Shown here: positions 14,402 through 21,192 of the stretch, piece by piece
Position numbering within the stretch: position 1 is the first letter of the stretch
How the letters are laid out: every line of letters starts with the position of its first letter
From: a virus
IMG/VR virus record: IMGVR_UViG_3300031240_000027
Location: 1-34,505 of that record
Reading direction: 5' to 3' (one strand)
Length of the DNA: 34,505 bases
Translations under genes and position numbers: made by a program
Notes under the pieces: generated by a model
Seen by the model: the letters and a program-made list of their open reading frames with translations, nothing else
What the model was told of the DNA's origin: nothing
Databases searched by the model: none

Positions 14402-15271
14402 TTACTTGCGTGGCTTTTTAGTGGTGGTCTCAACCACTATCTTTTTAAACTGCCCCTTGGTTAAATGCTCAATGTCAACCTCAAGACCCTTTTTATCCGC
14501 AATCCCTTTGGCTGTTGCTTTTTGGGCATCAGTCGCCGGCTCATCATCATCTGCGGTTGGCTGTAACGCCGGTGTCTCATAAAGAGGCACTGTGTCCATG
14601 GCTACCTCTGCAATATCAACTGCGCTGCCCAGTACGTCTGGTACATACGTTTTGATAATGCTTGAGGTTACGCCGTAACGTAGTTTGAGTTTGCGGTTTA
14701 TTCCGGCAAGCCATCCGGGTTTTAACCCGTAGCTTGATTTTGTCCAGCCGGATGCCTCTGCCTCTGCAAAAGTTAAACTGTCTGTGTAGCTCTCATCACC
14801 CTTGGTGATTGTTGCGGTGCATTTATCCAGCTCATCTTTATACTCAATGTGCCAGCCATGCTCACGCAGTCTGCGTATAACCGCAGCACCAAAAATGTTG
14901 AGTACACCATTTACGAAGTAAAAACTTTTGATTGACTCCACGGGCTTCATGCCCATCTCATAGCCGGCTTGTATTTTCATTACCAAGCGGGCTGCGTTGT
15001 CATCCTTGCTCAATGCGCCGGATGATGCAAACGTGGTGGCCATGCCTTTCATCTGTTCCCAGACTACCGGGTTAAAAAACGTGGTGGTCAACTCTCGCAC
15101 ATCCACTTTAAACTCATCCCGCGCCGGCTGCACCACTGTTGGTGTTACCACGGTTGGCACTGTCGGCTCGGTTTGTTGAGTTTGAGTGGCCGGTGCTGTT
15201 GCTGCTGGCGCACTTCCTTTTGTTGCGTCAACAACTGCTGGCTTCTCAACTTGCTGTGTTTGTTCTGTCAT
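14402..15271 (-). CDS. recT: RecT-like single-strand annealing recombinase
   Basis: 289 residues. A low-complexity N-terminus (first ~50 residues, Thr/Gln/Pro/Ala-rich) precedes the annealing domain: FASSGALSKDDNAARLVMKIQAGYEMGMKP, split by a turn from SIKSFYFVNGVLNIFGAAVIRRLREHGW, then LTFAEAEASGW and GWLAGINRKLKLRYGV. These match the RecT/RedB-type pattern in which an A-G-x-E-M-G-x-x-P helix is followed by a V-N-G strand. It anneals complementary single strands during recombination-dependent replication. A C-terminal Thr/Lys tail could contact the nuclease or SSB. The strong Shine-Dalgarno GGGGGTGA sits 8 nt before the ATG. Confidence 0.82.
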   Translation of the reverse strand: MTEQTQQVEKPAVVDATKGSAPAATAPATQTQQTEPTVPTVVTPTVVQPARDEFKVDVRELTTTFFNPVVWEQMKGMATTFASSGALSKDDNAARLVMKIQAGYEMGMKPVESIKSFYFVNGVLNIFGAAVIRRLREHGWHIEYKDELDKCTATITKGDESYTDSLTFAEAEASGWTKSSYGLKPGWLAGINRKLKLRYGVTSSIIKTYVPDVLGSAVDIAEVAMDTVPLYETPALQPTADDDEPATDAQKATAKGIADKKGLEVDIEHLTKGQFKKIVVETTTKKPRK

Positions 15272-15497
15272 TTATTTTTTCACCCCCTCTCTGTGTTAAA
15301 TTATCAATTGGTAATTGCATCTGATTTTTATTGACAATGCCCTTGGCCCGGCAACTGCCACATACACCAACAATCTCTGCTTTGCCTTTGTAAATGGTCT
15401 GGCGTTTTTTACCACAACTTGTGCAATGGTAGTAATAAATTGGCTGCCTTTGCGCGCCACTTTGTAACGTGATGATGTTAGATTTTTTGTATTTCAT
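15246..15497 (-). CDS. zinc-ribbon protein
   Basis: 83 residues. Two Cys pairs, CTSCGKK (about residues 25-31) and VCGSCRAKG (about 45-53), form a ribbon of the DksA/TFIIS-like size. The flanks are polar. The start overlaps the preceding gene as ATGA and the last codons overlap the RecT start by 26 nt, including its Shine-Dalgarno. Function unknown; nucleic-acid binding is possible. Confidence 0.65.
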   Translation of the reverse strand: MKYKKSNIITLQSGAQRQPIYYYHCTSCGKKRQTIYKGKAEIVGVCGSCRAKGIVNKNQMQLPIDNLTQRGGEKINDRTNTAS

Positions 15498-16000
15498 AGG
15501 CCAAGTGTGTACTCTGCATAATCACAGTCTTTTATGGTTGGGTCGCCGGTGTTGTAATAGCACAATGCTTGGGGTACTGTTTTGCTTGATAACTGGGCCT
15601 CAAACCAACCTGATACCAACGTGGCAATATCTTTGAGTGAGTGCCAACAGGGGTATGACCCGTTTTTTGCTTGTCCGTAACCAAAACCGTTATATAAACC
15701 ACTGGCCCGGCAACTGTCATGTTGGCCAGCCCCGGACTCATGCACATACGTCTGCCAAACCAGTTGGCCGTATGGTAATTGCAAAATCATCTCTTTGTCT
15801 GTGGGTGTTGGGGTTGGGGTGTTGACAACTTTGTTTACAACTAAAATTGGTTTGTTGACAACCTGCGCGGTGGTGCGCGCCGTCATTGCGTGGGCAACAA
15901 AGATTATAAATAAAATATCAAAAAGCCAGATTGCTGCTGCTAATCTTGGCAGATATTTTGCGCACTTCCTTTTGTATTTTGAGATTGTCCAAGGCTTCAT
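15494..16000 (-). CDS. membrane-anchored lytic transglycosylase/lysozyme-like protein
   Basis: 168 residues. A basic N-terminus (about residues 1-17) and a single hydrophobic helix at ~18-38 (LAAAIWLFDILFIIFVAHAM) give an N-in, C-out signal anchor. After a Thr/Pro linker, the outer domain has VWQTYVHESGAGQ with candidate catalytic Glu88, then DSCRASGLYNGFGYGQ and several cysteines that could pair as disulfides. Goose-lysozyme/SLT enzymes use a Glu followed by a GxGQ-like element in this way. It probably acts on peptidoglycan outside the membrane. Odd point: it lies in the early operon, two genes before RecT, and not in the lysis block. Confidence 0.6.
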   Translation of the reverse strand: MKPWTISKYKRKCAKYLPRLAAAIWLFDILFIIFVAHAMTARTTAQVVNKPILVVNKVVNTPTPTPTDKEMILQLPYGQLVWQTYVHESGAGQHDSCRASGLYNGFGYGQAKNGSYPCWHSLKDIATLVSGWFEAQLSSKTVPQALCYYNTGDPTIKDCDYAEYTLGL

Positions 16001-16224
16001 ACTTTTGAGTTTTTAACTTTCAACGTATTACCAACTTTTGATTTTTGGGCATTGCGTATAAAAGTGGGTATATCAATGGGGTCAATAAGAAGTCTGCCGG
16101 CAATCTTTTTAACGGGTAAAATCTCTGACCATATCCAACGCCGTACAGTGAATGGGTCAACGTCAAACTGTTTTGCAACTTGCTTGACTGTCAGTAATTT
16201 GTTTGCATCCGTTTCCAAGCTCAT
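15997..16224 (-). CDS. excisionase-type (HTH_17/MerR-like) DNA-binding protein
   Basis: 75 residues. LLTVKQVAKQFDVDPFTVRRWIWSEILPVKKIAGRLLIDPIDIPTFI (about residues 10-56) is a classic winged HTH of the excisionase/AlpA class: helix-turn-helix, W-x-x-x-G/I-x-L-P wing, and a closing helix. It is the first gene of the early operon, so an early regulator or DNA-bending protein is likely. No integrase is present, so an excision role is unlikely. The -10 box ends 6 nt before its ATG, so its mRNA is expected to be leaderless. Confidence 0.78.
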   Translation of the reverse strand: MSLETDANKLLTVKQVAKQFDVDPFTVRRWIWSEILPVKKIAGRLLIDPIDIPTFIRNAQKSKVGNTLKVKNSKV

Positions 16225-16230
16225 ACAAAG

Positions 16231-16260
16231 AGTATAAACACTTTACACATGAGTTGTCAA
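16231..16260 (-). promoter_or_regulatory. early sigma-70 promoter (leaderless)
   Basis: Minus-strand TTGACA (16255-16260), 18-nt spacer, TATACT (16231-16236), then 6 nt to the ATG at 16224. Both boxes are close to consensus. A start point 7 nt after the -10 box falls on the A of the ATG. The geometry is the same as in the late sites except for the -35 hexamer. Confidence 0.8.
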
Positions 16261-16264
16261 GGGG

Positions 16265-16567
16265 TTATTTTTTTGGTGGGGTTTTTAAGAAGTGGCCCAG
16301 TCTTTGAGCTTTGATTGTCTCCTCAAGTCTGTCAATCCGGGTATTGAGTAGTTTTATCTCTTTGAGCAAGTCATCAACTTTTTTAACCATCTCATCAATT
16401 TTTGCGCGCTGATATTTTATAACTTCAACGGCACTCACACTGTCAATGTCTGCCTGTTTTTTTACCCGGCTGTTGTGTGCCATACTCACCAAAATAACCA
16501 CCAAAGCAATAGCCTGAAACGTATCAAGGCTCACGCTGATAAAAAACAATATCTGGTTGCTTATCAT
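16265..16567 (-). CDS. TM plus coiled-coil lysis-associated protein
   Basis: 100 residues. An N-terminal hydrophobic segment (about residues 5-29, ILFFISVSLDTFQAIALVVILV) is followed by a long charged helix with a heptad-like pattern (about 45-88, VIKYQRAKIDEMVKKVDDLL, LNTRIDRLEETI). This is the architecture of a membrane-anchored spacer or spanin-like protein. It is the last gene of the late lysis block, followed by the early promoter. I do not recognise a family. A spanin would require a two-membrane host, which is not established. Confidence 0.6.
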   Translation of the reverse strand: MISNQILFFISVSLDTFQAIALVVILVSMAHNSRVKKQADIDSVSAVEVIKYQRAKIDEMVKKVDDLLKEIKLLNTRIDRLEETIKAQRLGHFLKTPPKK

Positions 16568-16571
16568 AATT

Positions 16572-16877
16572 TTATTGAGCTGCTGGTGTTGACACTGTTG
16601 TTGTCTCCTGTGCTGCCGGTGGCGTTGTAACCGTTGTGGTTACTTTGTTTGTCGCCGTCATTGCTTGAGACTTCAACCATGTGCGCTGGTAAATATAAAT
16701 GACTGCCGGCACAATGGTTATAACCCCACCAATGATTGCGGTGAGTGCTTGCGTCAGATGGTCGCCCTGTCCGGGTGCTACCACGCCAGTCATAGACAAA
16801 ATACCAACAACCTCACTAATGAGAGTAACGTAAAACTCTGTTGACTTGTAACCGGGTTGTACTGTTGTATTGTCCAT
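16572..16877 (-). CDS. putative holin
   Basis: 101 residues. Two hydrophobic segments, at about 14-34 (FYVTLISEVVGILSMTGVV) and about 42-64 (ALTAIIGGVITIVPAVIYIY), are separated by a short polar turn (APGQGDH). The C-terminus is long, Thr/Ala/Pro-rich and without structure. Two helices, small size and position two genes after the endolysin fit a phage holin. A Shine-Dalgarno (GGGGGTGA) precedes the ATG. Confidence 0.7.
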   Translation of the reverse strand: MDNTTVQPGYKSTEFYVTLISEVVGILSMTGVVAPGQGDHLTQALTAIIGGVITIVPAVIYIYQRTWLKSQAMTATNKVTTTVTTPPAAQETTTVSTPAAQ

Positions 16878-16908
16878 GTTTATTGCTCACCCCCTTTGTT
16901 TTTCATTT

Positions 16909-17049
16909 TTAAAAAAAGATTGATAATTTAAAATGCGCCAAGACTAAAAAGCCTATGCCCGCAGCAATTTTAAACCAGTTGGGCTTTGCATCAAAGCCAC
17001 TTATGATGGCCCAGCATCCCAGTAAATACTCAACTAAAAATACATCCAT
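16909..17049 (-). CDS. 46-residue small membrane protein (holin-like)
   Basis: This 46-codon frame starts at the ATG 17047-17049, 1 nt after the endolysin stop and with a GGGGGGTG Shine-Dalgarno 9 nt upstream; it stops with TAA at 16909. Two hydrophobic stretches (MDVFLVEYLLGCWAIISGF and IAAGIGFLVLAHFKLSIFF) flank a short polar turn (DAKPNW). It is a likely two-helix membrane peptide, either a second holin component or a regulator of the holin encoded next. The reading frame fills what would otherwise be a gap between endolysin and holin. Confidence 0.7.
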   Translation of the reverse strand: MDVFLVEYLLGCWAIISGFDAKPNWFKIAAGIGFLVLAHFKLSIFF

Positions 17050-17050
17050 G

Positions 17051-18160
17051 TTAGTTTGCACCCCCCTTGCTATTTGTTATTTTGTTTGCAGCACGTTTGA
17101 TAATCTCATTTATAAGCACCTTGGTTGCAGCGGTTGTGTATGAGGTATTTTTGAGTTGGGCATTGCTCTTTTGCGCTGTGGTCAATTGCGCTTGCAACCC
17201 AGTAACCGGCGTGTTTACGTCACTCTCAAGCTGGGCATATAGGTCTTTGTATAATTTACCGCTGGTTGGGTCTGTGGCTTTCGTTTCCCAGTCAGCAACC
17301 GTGCCGGATGTAGTTTGTAAAGTTTTGATTGCTGCAATGATGTCCTCATTTTTACTGCCGGTTGGCATAGCAAGTACAACCGCAATTGCATCCAAGGCTG
17401 CTTGGTCAGCAGTGATGTTGCCGGTTAAAATATCCATGGCTTTTTGTTTTGCTGCAAGGTCAGCGTTGTATTTATCAATGCCCACATACTGCTTTTGGTT
17501 GACCACAGCATCCCAGATGTCAACGGCAACTTTCATGCTGGCCGGGTTTGATAAATCCAAGCCTTTGTACATGTTTGGGCCACCGGCGTTTGTCCCGGTA
17601 ATTGGTGCTGGCGTGCCTTTGTAAACAACATACTTGAGAATTGTTTGCGCCGGATTGCTGCCATAGTTTTTGGCAAACGGGTCAATTGAGCCGGGGACTG
17701 GCCACGGGTCTGCAATCGTTACGTTTGTGCCGTCACAATCAACAGCCACAACAAAGTGAGTTTGGATGCCGTCATTGGGGTCATGGTCAAAATCAAGCTC
17801 AAGCACCACTGACAACGTAGGGTCAGAGAGTAAAGTTTTGAGCTGGTTTAAATCTGCTGCGGTGCTGGCATAGTTGTATGTTTTTTGGTAAACGCAGTCA
17901 GCAAACACTTTTTGCAAGATGTCATCAGTACACAAGTTACCATCAGCATAAAATGTCTTTTTGCCATCCCCGGTGTCACCGTTAGTAAATAAATCATCAA
18001 GCTGCGCGGGTGTAACTGGGTGGCCATAATAGTTGGCAAGCATGGCCAGTGAAGTGGTAAAACAGCCCTCTGCACCAATGGTTGTGCCGTTGACTGTCCC
18101 AAGGCGTTGTGAGGCCCACTTTGGGTCTCTTTGTGAGTAAACAATAGGTAACTGCCTCAT
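17051..18160 (-). CDS. endolysin with C39-like cysteine peptidase domain
   Basis: 369 residues. Residues ~1-175 are a C39-like papain-fold peptidase: candidate nucleophile Cys33 in EGCFTTSLAML, His135 in QTHFVVAVD, and Asp151 in IADPWP, in the right order and spacing. The opening LPIVYSQRDPKWA is typical of this group, which cleaves peptide cross-links in peptidoglycan. Residues ~190-369 are helical with Ala/Thr/Asp/Lys-rich coiled segments and may bind the wall or the virion. No signal peptide, so export would be by a holin. A late-type promoter precedes it (18167-18198), and two small membrane proteins follow. Confidence 0.75.
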   Translation of the reverse strand: MRQLPIVYSQRDPKWASQRLGTVNGTTIGAEGCFTTSLAMLANYYGHPVTPAQLDDLFTNGDTGDGKKTFYADGNLCTDDILQKVFADCVYQKTYNYASTAADLNQLKTLLSDPTLSVVLELDFDHDPNDGIQTHFVVAVDCDGTNVTIADPWPVPGSIDPFAKNYGSNPAQTILKYVVYKGTPAPITGTNAGGPNMYKGLDLSNPASMKVAVDIWDAVVNQKQYVGIDKYNADLAAKQKAMDILTGNITADQAALDAIAVVLAMPTGSKNEDIIAAIKTLQTTSGTVADWETKATDPTSGKLYKDLYAQLESDVNTPVTGLQAQLTTAQKSNAQLKNTSYTTAATKVLINEIIKRAANKITNSKGGAN

Positions 18161-18166
18161 ATTCTA

Positions 18167-18198
18167 ATTATAGCGCGCAAAGCGCAATTGCTTATACA
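18167..18198 (-). promoter_or_regulatory. late-type promoter for endolysin
   Basis: Minus-strand TGTATAAG (18191-18198), 18-nt spacer, TATAAT (18167-18172), then 6 nt to the ATG at 18160. The spacer is G/C-rich and partly self-complementary, unlike the A-tract spacers of the other sites. Confidence 0.85.
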
Positions 18199-18199
18199 T

Positions 18200-18571
18200 T
18201 TATCTTTTGCGTGATTTGGATAATTGCCCATCAACTTTTTTGGGAACTTCCGGGTGTGTTTTAAAAAACTCCATGAGTGCTGCCGTAATCAAACGCTCAA
18301 GGTCTGATTTTTGGGATGATAACCCCTCAACACGGCCTTTTAAAAATGCAATCTGCTCAATTGCCTCTTTGCGCCATATCTCAAGCGCATCAATGCTCTT
18401 TTTTTGGTCTTCAACCAGTTTGCGCAATAAATCATTGCTCTCATCTTGCACGTTGACCTTGCCTTTGCCCCACTGGCTTTTGACGTATGGGATGCCCACG
18501 GCAATAATCCCAGCCCCAACAACTAGGTTTAAAATCAACTGTACGATTGATACATTGCTCAAGTTTTCCAT
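18200..18571 (-). CDS. TM plus coiled-coil protein
   Basis: 123 residues. One N-terminal hydrophobic segment (about residues 8-30, IVQLILNLVVGAGIIAVGIPYV), then a charged helix rich in Glu, Lys and Gln (about 40-105). It may be a holin-like, lysis-regulating or tail-to-membrane protein. It lies between the tail fibre and the endolysin, 1 nt after the fibre stop. The family is not recognised. Confidence 0.6.
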   Translation of the reverse strand: MENLSNVSIVQLILNLVVGAGIIAVGIPYVKSQWGKGKVNVQDESNDLLRKLVEDQKKSIDALEIWRKEAIEQIAFLKGRVEGLSSQKSDLERLITAALMEFFKTHPEVPKKVDGQLSKSRKR

Positions 18572-18572
18572 T

Positions 18573-19859
18573 TTACATAACTGCTATTGCAGCAGCCCCC
18601 CCAACATCAAACTGGTACTGTATAAACATTGCTGTTAAATAGCTTGGCTCATTGTTTGCAGTGTCGCCAGTGGTGTTGGCTGCGTCATGCAATGGGGTCT
18701 CTGATGATACGTTTATCATGCTGTGCTGTCCGGGGTTACGGCATGTGTGGTCACCACCAACGCCATCAATGCCCCTGTCATGGTTGTGTACGTCAGATGT
18801 CCCGGTGTGGGTATGCCCAGAGCCAGCACCGTGGCTGTGAGACACCGCTGCGTGTGAGTGCGTATTGCTGCCCCCGGTTGTACCAACCTCACCGTCATTG
18901 GCTGCAATTTTTATATGCTGGTCGCGTAAATCCGGCGTGCCAAGTGTGCCGTCACAAACAGCCCAGCCCGGCGGTATTTTGGTTGGGTCATCCAAGAATA
19001 AACCAATCAACCCGGTTGGTGTTTTTGCCCCAGAGACTTTGTATGCAGTGTGCAGTTTGGTGTGGGCCGGCTCAACAGTCTCACCCATGGTTGTTGTGCC
19101 GGTATAAGCTGCCATGTTTGCATAGTTGCTGTCAGTATTCCAATAATGCCTGTGACCCTGTGATACGTCAGAGCCAGACCCGTCATTGCGGTCAAGACCG
19201 CCACCGTTTGTGGATGAGTAACATGAGTGGTAATGATATGCGCCATTGGCATGTGAGTGGTCAAGTACATGACTGTGGGTAAGTGCGCCACCCTCTGTGC
19301 CGGCATCATTGCCCGTCTGCGCACCTCTCACATATTTACTGCGTAAATCCGGCGTACCGTTTGAGCCATCACATATCTGCCAGCCGGTAGGTAAGTGCGC
19401 TGCAATGTCATTATAAAGACCAATGATGCCAACCGGCGGTAAAAGATAACTGCCACATTTTATAAAAATAAGCTCATGGTAAGGTGGCAAAGAGTTGAGG
19501 GTTGTTGCGCCGTAAGTGATTGCGTCAGATGATGATGAGCTGGTTGATGTGCCGGTCATTGTTGTACCGGGATGAGAATGAGAGCCGGTGACAATACCGT
19601 TTGATGTACCACCACCGCAGTCATCCGTATCACTGCCCACGCTGTTTAAATCAGACGTGTGCGTATGAGATTGTAAATTGTGGCTGTGGGCTGGTGAGGT
19701 GTGCGTGTGGGTATCTGACCCGCCGGTTATGTTTGCGCTTGCAGTGTCATGCGCACCTTTAGCAAACGCGCCATCAAGCGCGGTAACGCGGGAAAACCCC
19801 GCCGGTATTGAGGCAACTGTGCTTGCCCATAATAGTATTACGTTTTTTGGTACTACCAT
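18573..19859 (-). CDS. tail fibre with repeated tail-collar domains and His-rich loops
   Basis: 428 residues. Two clear collar-type units are seen: GIIGLYNDIAAHLPTGWQIC-DGSNGTPDLRSKYVRG and GLIGLFLDDPTKIPPGWAVC-DGTLGTPDLRDQHIKIA (phage tail collar, PF07484 type). Their N- and C-terminal neighbours carry many His pairs (HTHTS, HSHN, HTHTSD, HSHA, HYHS, HSHGAGSGHTHT). HxH motifs bind iron in the T4 gp37 and gp12 needles, so these are candidate metal sites in the fibre shaft. Probable receptor-binding or fibre-tip protein. The third unit at the N-terminus (around SLPPYHELIFIKCGSY) is a partial or diverged collar segment. Confidence 0.78.
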   Translation of the reverse strand: MVVPKNVILLWASTVASIPAGFSRVTALDGAFAKGAHDTASANITGGSDTHTHTSPAHSHNLQSHTHTSDLNSVGSDTDDCGGGTSNGIVTGSHSHPGTTMTGTSTSSSSSDAITYGATTLNSLPPYHELIFIKCGSYLLPPVGIIGLYNDIAAHLPTGWQICDGSNGTPDLRSKYVRGAQTGNDAGTEGGALTHSHVLDHSHANGAYHYHSCYSSTNGGGLDRNDGSGSDVSQGHRHYWNTDSNYANMAAYTGTTTMGETVEPAHTKLHTAYKVSGAKTPTGLIGLFLDDPTKIPPGWAVCDGTLGTPDLRDQHIKIAANDGEVGTTGGSNTHSHAAVSHSHGAGSGHTHTGTSDVHNHDRGIDGVGGDHTCRNPGQHSMINVSSETPLHDAANTTGDTANNEPSYLTAMFIQYQFDVGGAAAIAVM

Positions 19860-19861
19860 AT

Positions 19862-20053
19862 TTATTTTTGCTCAACATACTTTTCAACCACCATTGAGAG
19901 CCGGTAAAACGGTTTTTTGATAATCTCCTCTGCCCGCTTCATTGCCCCGTCAACTGTGGTGTCAATTAGTTGAAGCTCGCAAGTGTCGGTCAGTGAGCCG
20001 TCATCCATCCTTTGTGCATACCCTTGGATTATAAAAACAAGATACTTTTGCAT
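19862..20053 (-). CDS. small hypothetical tail-region protein
   Basis: 63 residues, small alpha/beta protein (KYLVFIIQGYAQR, then CELQLIDTTVDGAMKRAEEIIKKP). It lies between two fibre genes with 2-4 nt gaps. No domain recognised; a small fibre accessory or chaperone would fit the place. Confidence 0.55.
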   Translation of the reverse strand: MQKYLVFIIQGYAQRMDDGSLTDTCELQLIDTTVDGAMKRAEEIIKKPFYRLSMVVEKYVEQK

Positions 20054-20057
20054 ATTT

Positions 20058-20915
20058 TTATACGTTTTGTAAAACTATCGCGCCCTCACTGGTGTTTACG
20101 CTGTCACTGGTAACGGTTAAAAAGTCAATCTCAAACTTGTCTGACTTTGCATTGGTTGTACTCAATGTTGGTGCAGAGCCACCCGGCCAAGCCAAGCTGC
20201 CCCACCATATAACTGTTGAGTTGCCACCATTGGCTTGCGTAATGCGTACCTCAATTGATTTACAGTTGAGAGGCACATTGAGCAAAACAAACGTGGTTGC
20301 TGCGGTTTGTAAATTGACCTGAAACTTTTTGCCAAGTGATAAATCAAGCGTGGTTGTTGCGCCGGTTGCATTGACCACAACCCAAGCGTCAGAGTTAAAT
20401 AAATCAGTGCGCCATGTGGCTTGTGTTCTTTTATCGGCTACCTGCCCGGCAAGGGTTGATGCGCCGGATGCCACGGTTACATCTGCAAGTTTTGTCCAAG
20501 GGTTGCCAGCACCAACGGCTGACTGTATGGTTGAGCTTGATGGTGCGCTTGGTGAGCCGGCTGGTGTACCGTCAACCGCGGTAACAAGTGTGGTGTTTGT
20601 GTCATCAGTATTGGCTGTCCCAGCAAGATTTTTATATAAAACAATTGAGGTTATACGCGGGTTGCCGGATGCGTTTGAGTTGACTGCCTGTGAAACAGTG
20701 GCATCAATTATGACTGGGTAGCCATTGCCCCCGGATGCCAAAAGATATGCCCGGCCAACAGCAACGCTGACGTTTAGCCCGGATGCTGCTGCTACTTGGC
20801 ACATGGTTGTGGTTATGTCCAAAACACCAGATGCTTTGAGCATGTCAGTTAAATGCTGCAATACTCCTGCCTCGGTTATTCCTGTTGCGCCTGTTTTGAT
20901 ACTTCTGATTGCCAT
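20058..20915 (-). CDS. baseplate / receptor-binding tail protein
   Basis: 285 residues, beta-rich and Ser/Thr/Ala-rich. The N-terminus (AIRSIKTGATGITEAGVLQHLTDML, then VAVGRAYLLASGGNGYPVII) is like the base-plate-attached part of upper baseplate or neck-fibre proteins. The central part (ITSIVLYKNLAG, LADVTVASGASTLAG) is a repeat-poor beta region and the C-terminus has a jelly-roll-like set of strands (SIEVRITQANGGNSTVIWWG). It follows a late-type promoter, so it is transcribed as a strong late gene. Confidence 0.6.
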   Translation of the reverse strand: MAIRSIKTGATGITEAGVLQHLTDMLKASGVLDITTTMCQVAAASGLNVSVAVGRAYLLASGGNGYPVIIDATVSQAVNSNASGNPRITSIVLYKNLAGTANTDDTNTTLVTAVDGTPAGSPSAPSSSTIQSAVGAGNPWTKLADVTVASGASTLAGQVADKRTQATWRTDLFNSDAWVVVNATGATTTLDLSLGKKFQVNLQTAATTFVLLNVPLNCKSIEVRITQANGGNSTVIWWGSLAWPGGSAPTLSTTNAKSDKFEIDFLTVTSDSVNTSEGAIVLQNV

Positions 20916-20921
20916 ACTTTT

Positions 20922-20953
20922 ATTTTAACTGGTTTTGAGCCAGTAGTTATACA
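20922..20953 (-). promoter_or_regulatory. late-type promoter for baseplate/fibre genes
   Basis: Minus-strand TGTATAAC (20946-20953), 18-nt spacer with the hairpin ACTGG-N7-CCAGT, TAAAAT (20922-20927), then 6 nt to the ATG at 20915. Confidence 0.8.
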
Positions 20954-20960
20954 TTTTGTT

Positions 20961-21188
20961 TTATGAGAGTGTAACCGCTTTGATGACACCCGCTTTATTC
21001 CACTTCAATTGATTGCTGGTTGAGTTTATCCACACCTCATTGTTTTGTGGTGCTACCGGGTCACTTGTTACGATTTTTGGCACAAAATAACCGTCAGCCG
21101 GTATTGAGAGCTTTTTGATAAAAAACCCCTTTTCAAACTTCTCAAGTCTGTCTGACACGTCTTTTATAATTCTTCTTATCTCATCCAT
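20961..21188 (-). CDS. small tail-tip protein with N-terminal coiled coil
   Basis: 75 residues. N-terminal helix EIRRIIKDVSDRLEKFEKGF is coiled-coil-like; then a beta domain (PADGYFVPKIVTSDP, NEVWINSTSNQLKWNKAG) resembling small domains found at the ends of phage tail-fibre proteins. Likely a trimeric tail-tip component. It precedes the late promoter of the next gene in transcription order. Confidence 0.55.
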   Translation of the reverse strand: MDEIRRIIKDVSDRLEKFEKGFFIKKLSIPADGYFVPKIVTSDPVAPQNNEVWINSTSNQLKWNKAGVIKAVTLS

Positions 21189-21192
21189 AGTT

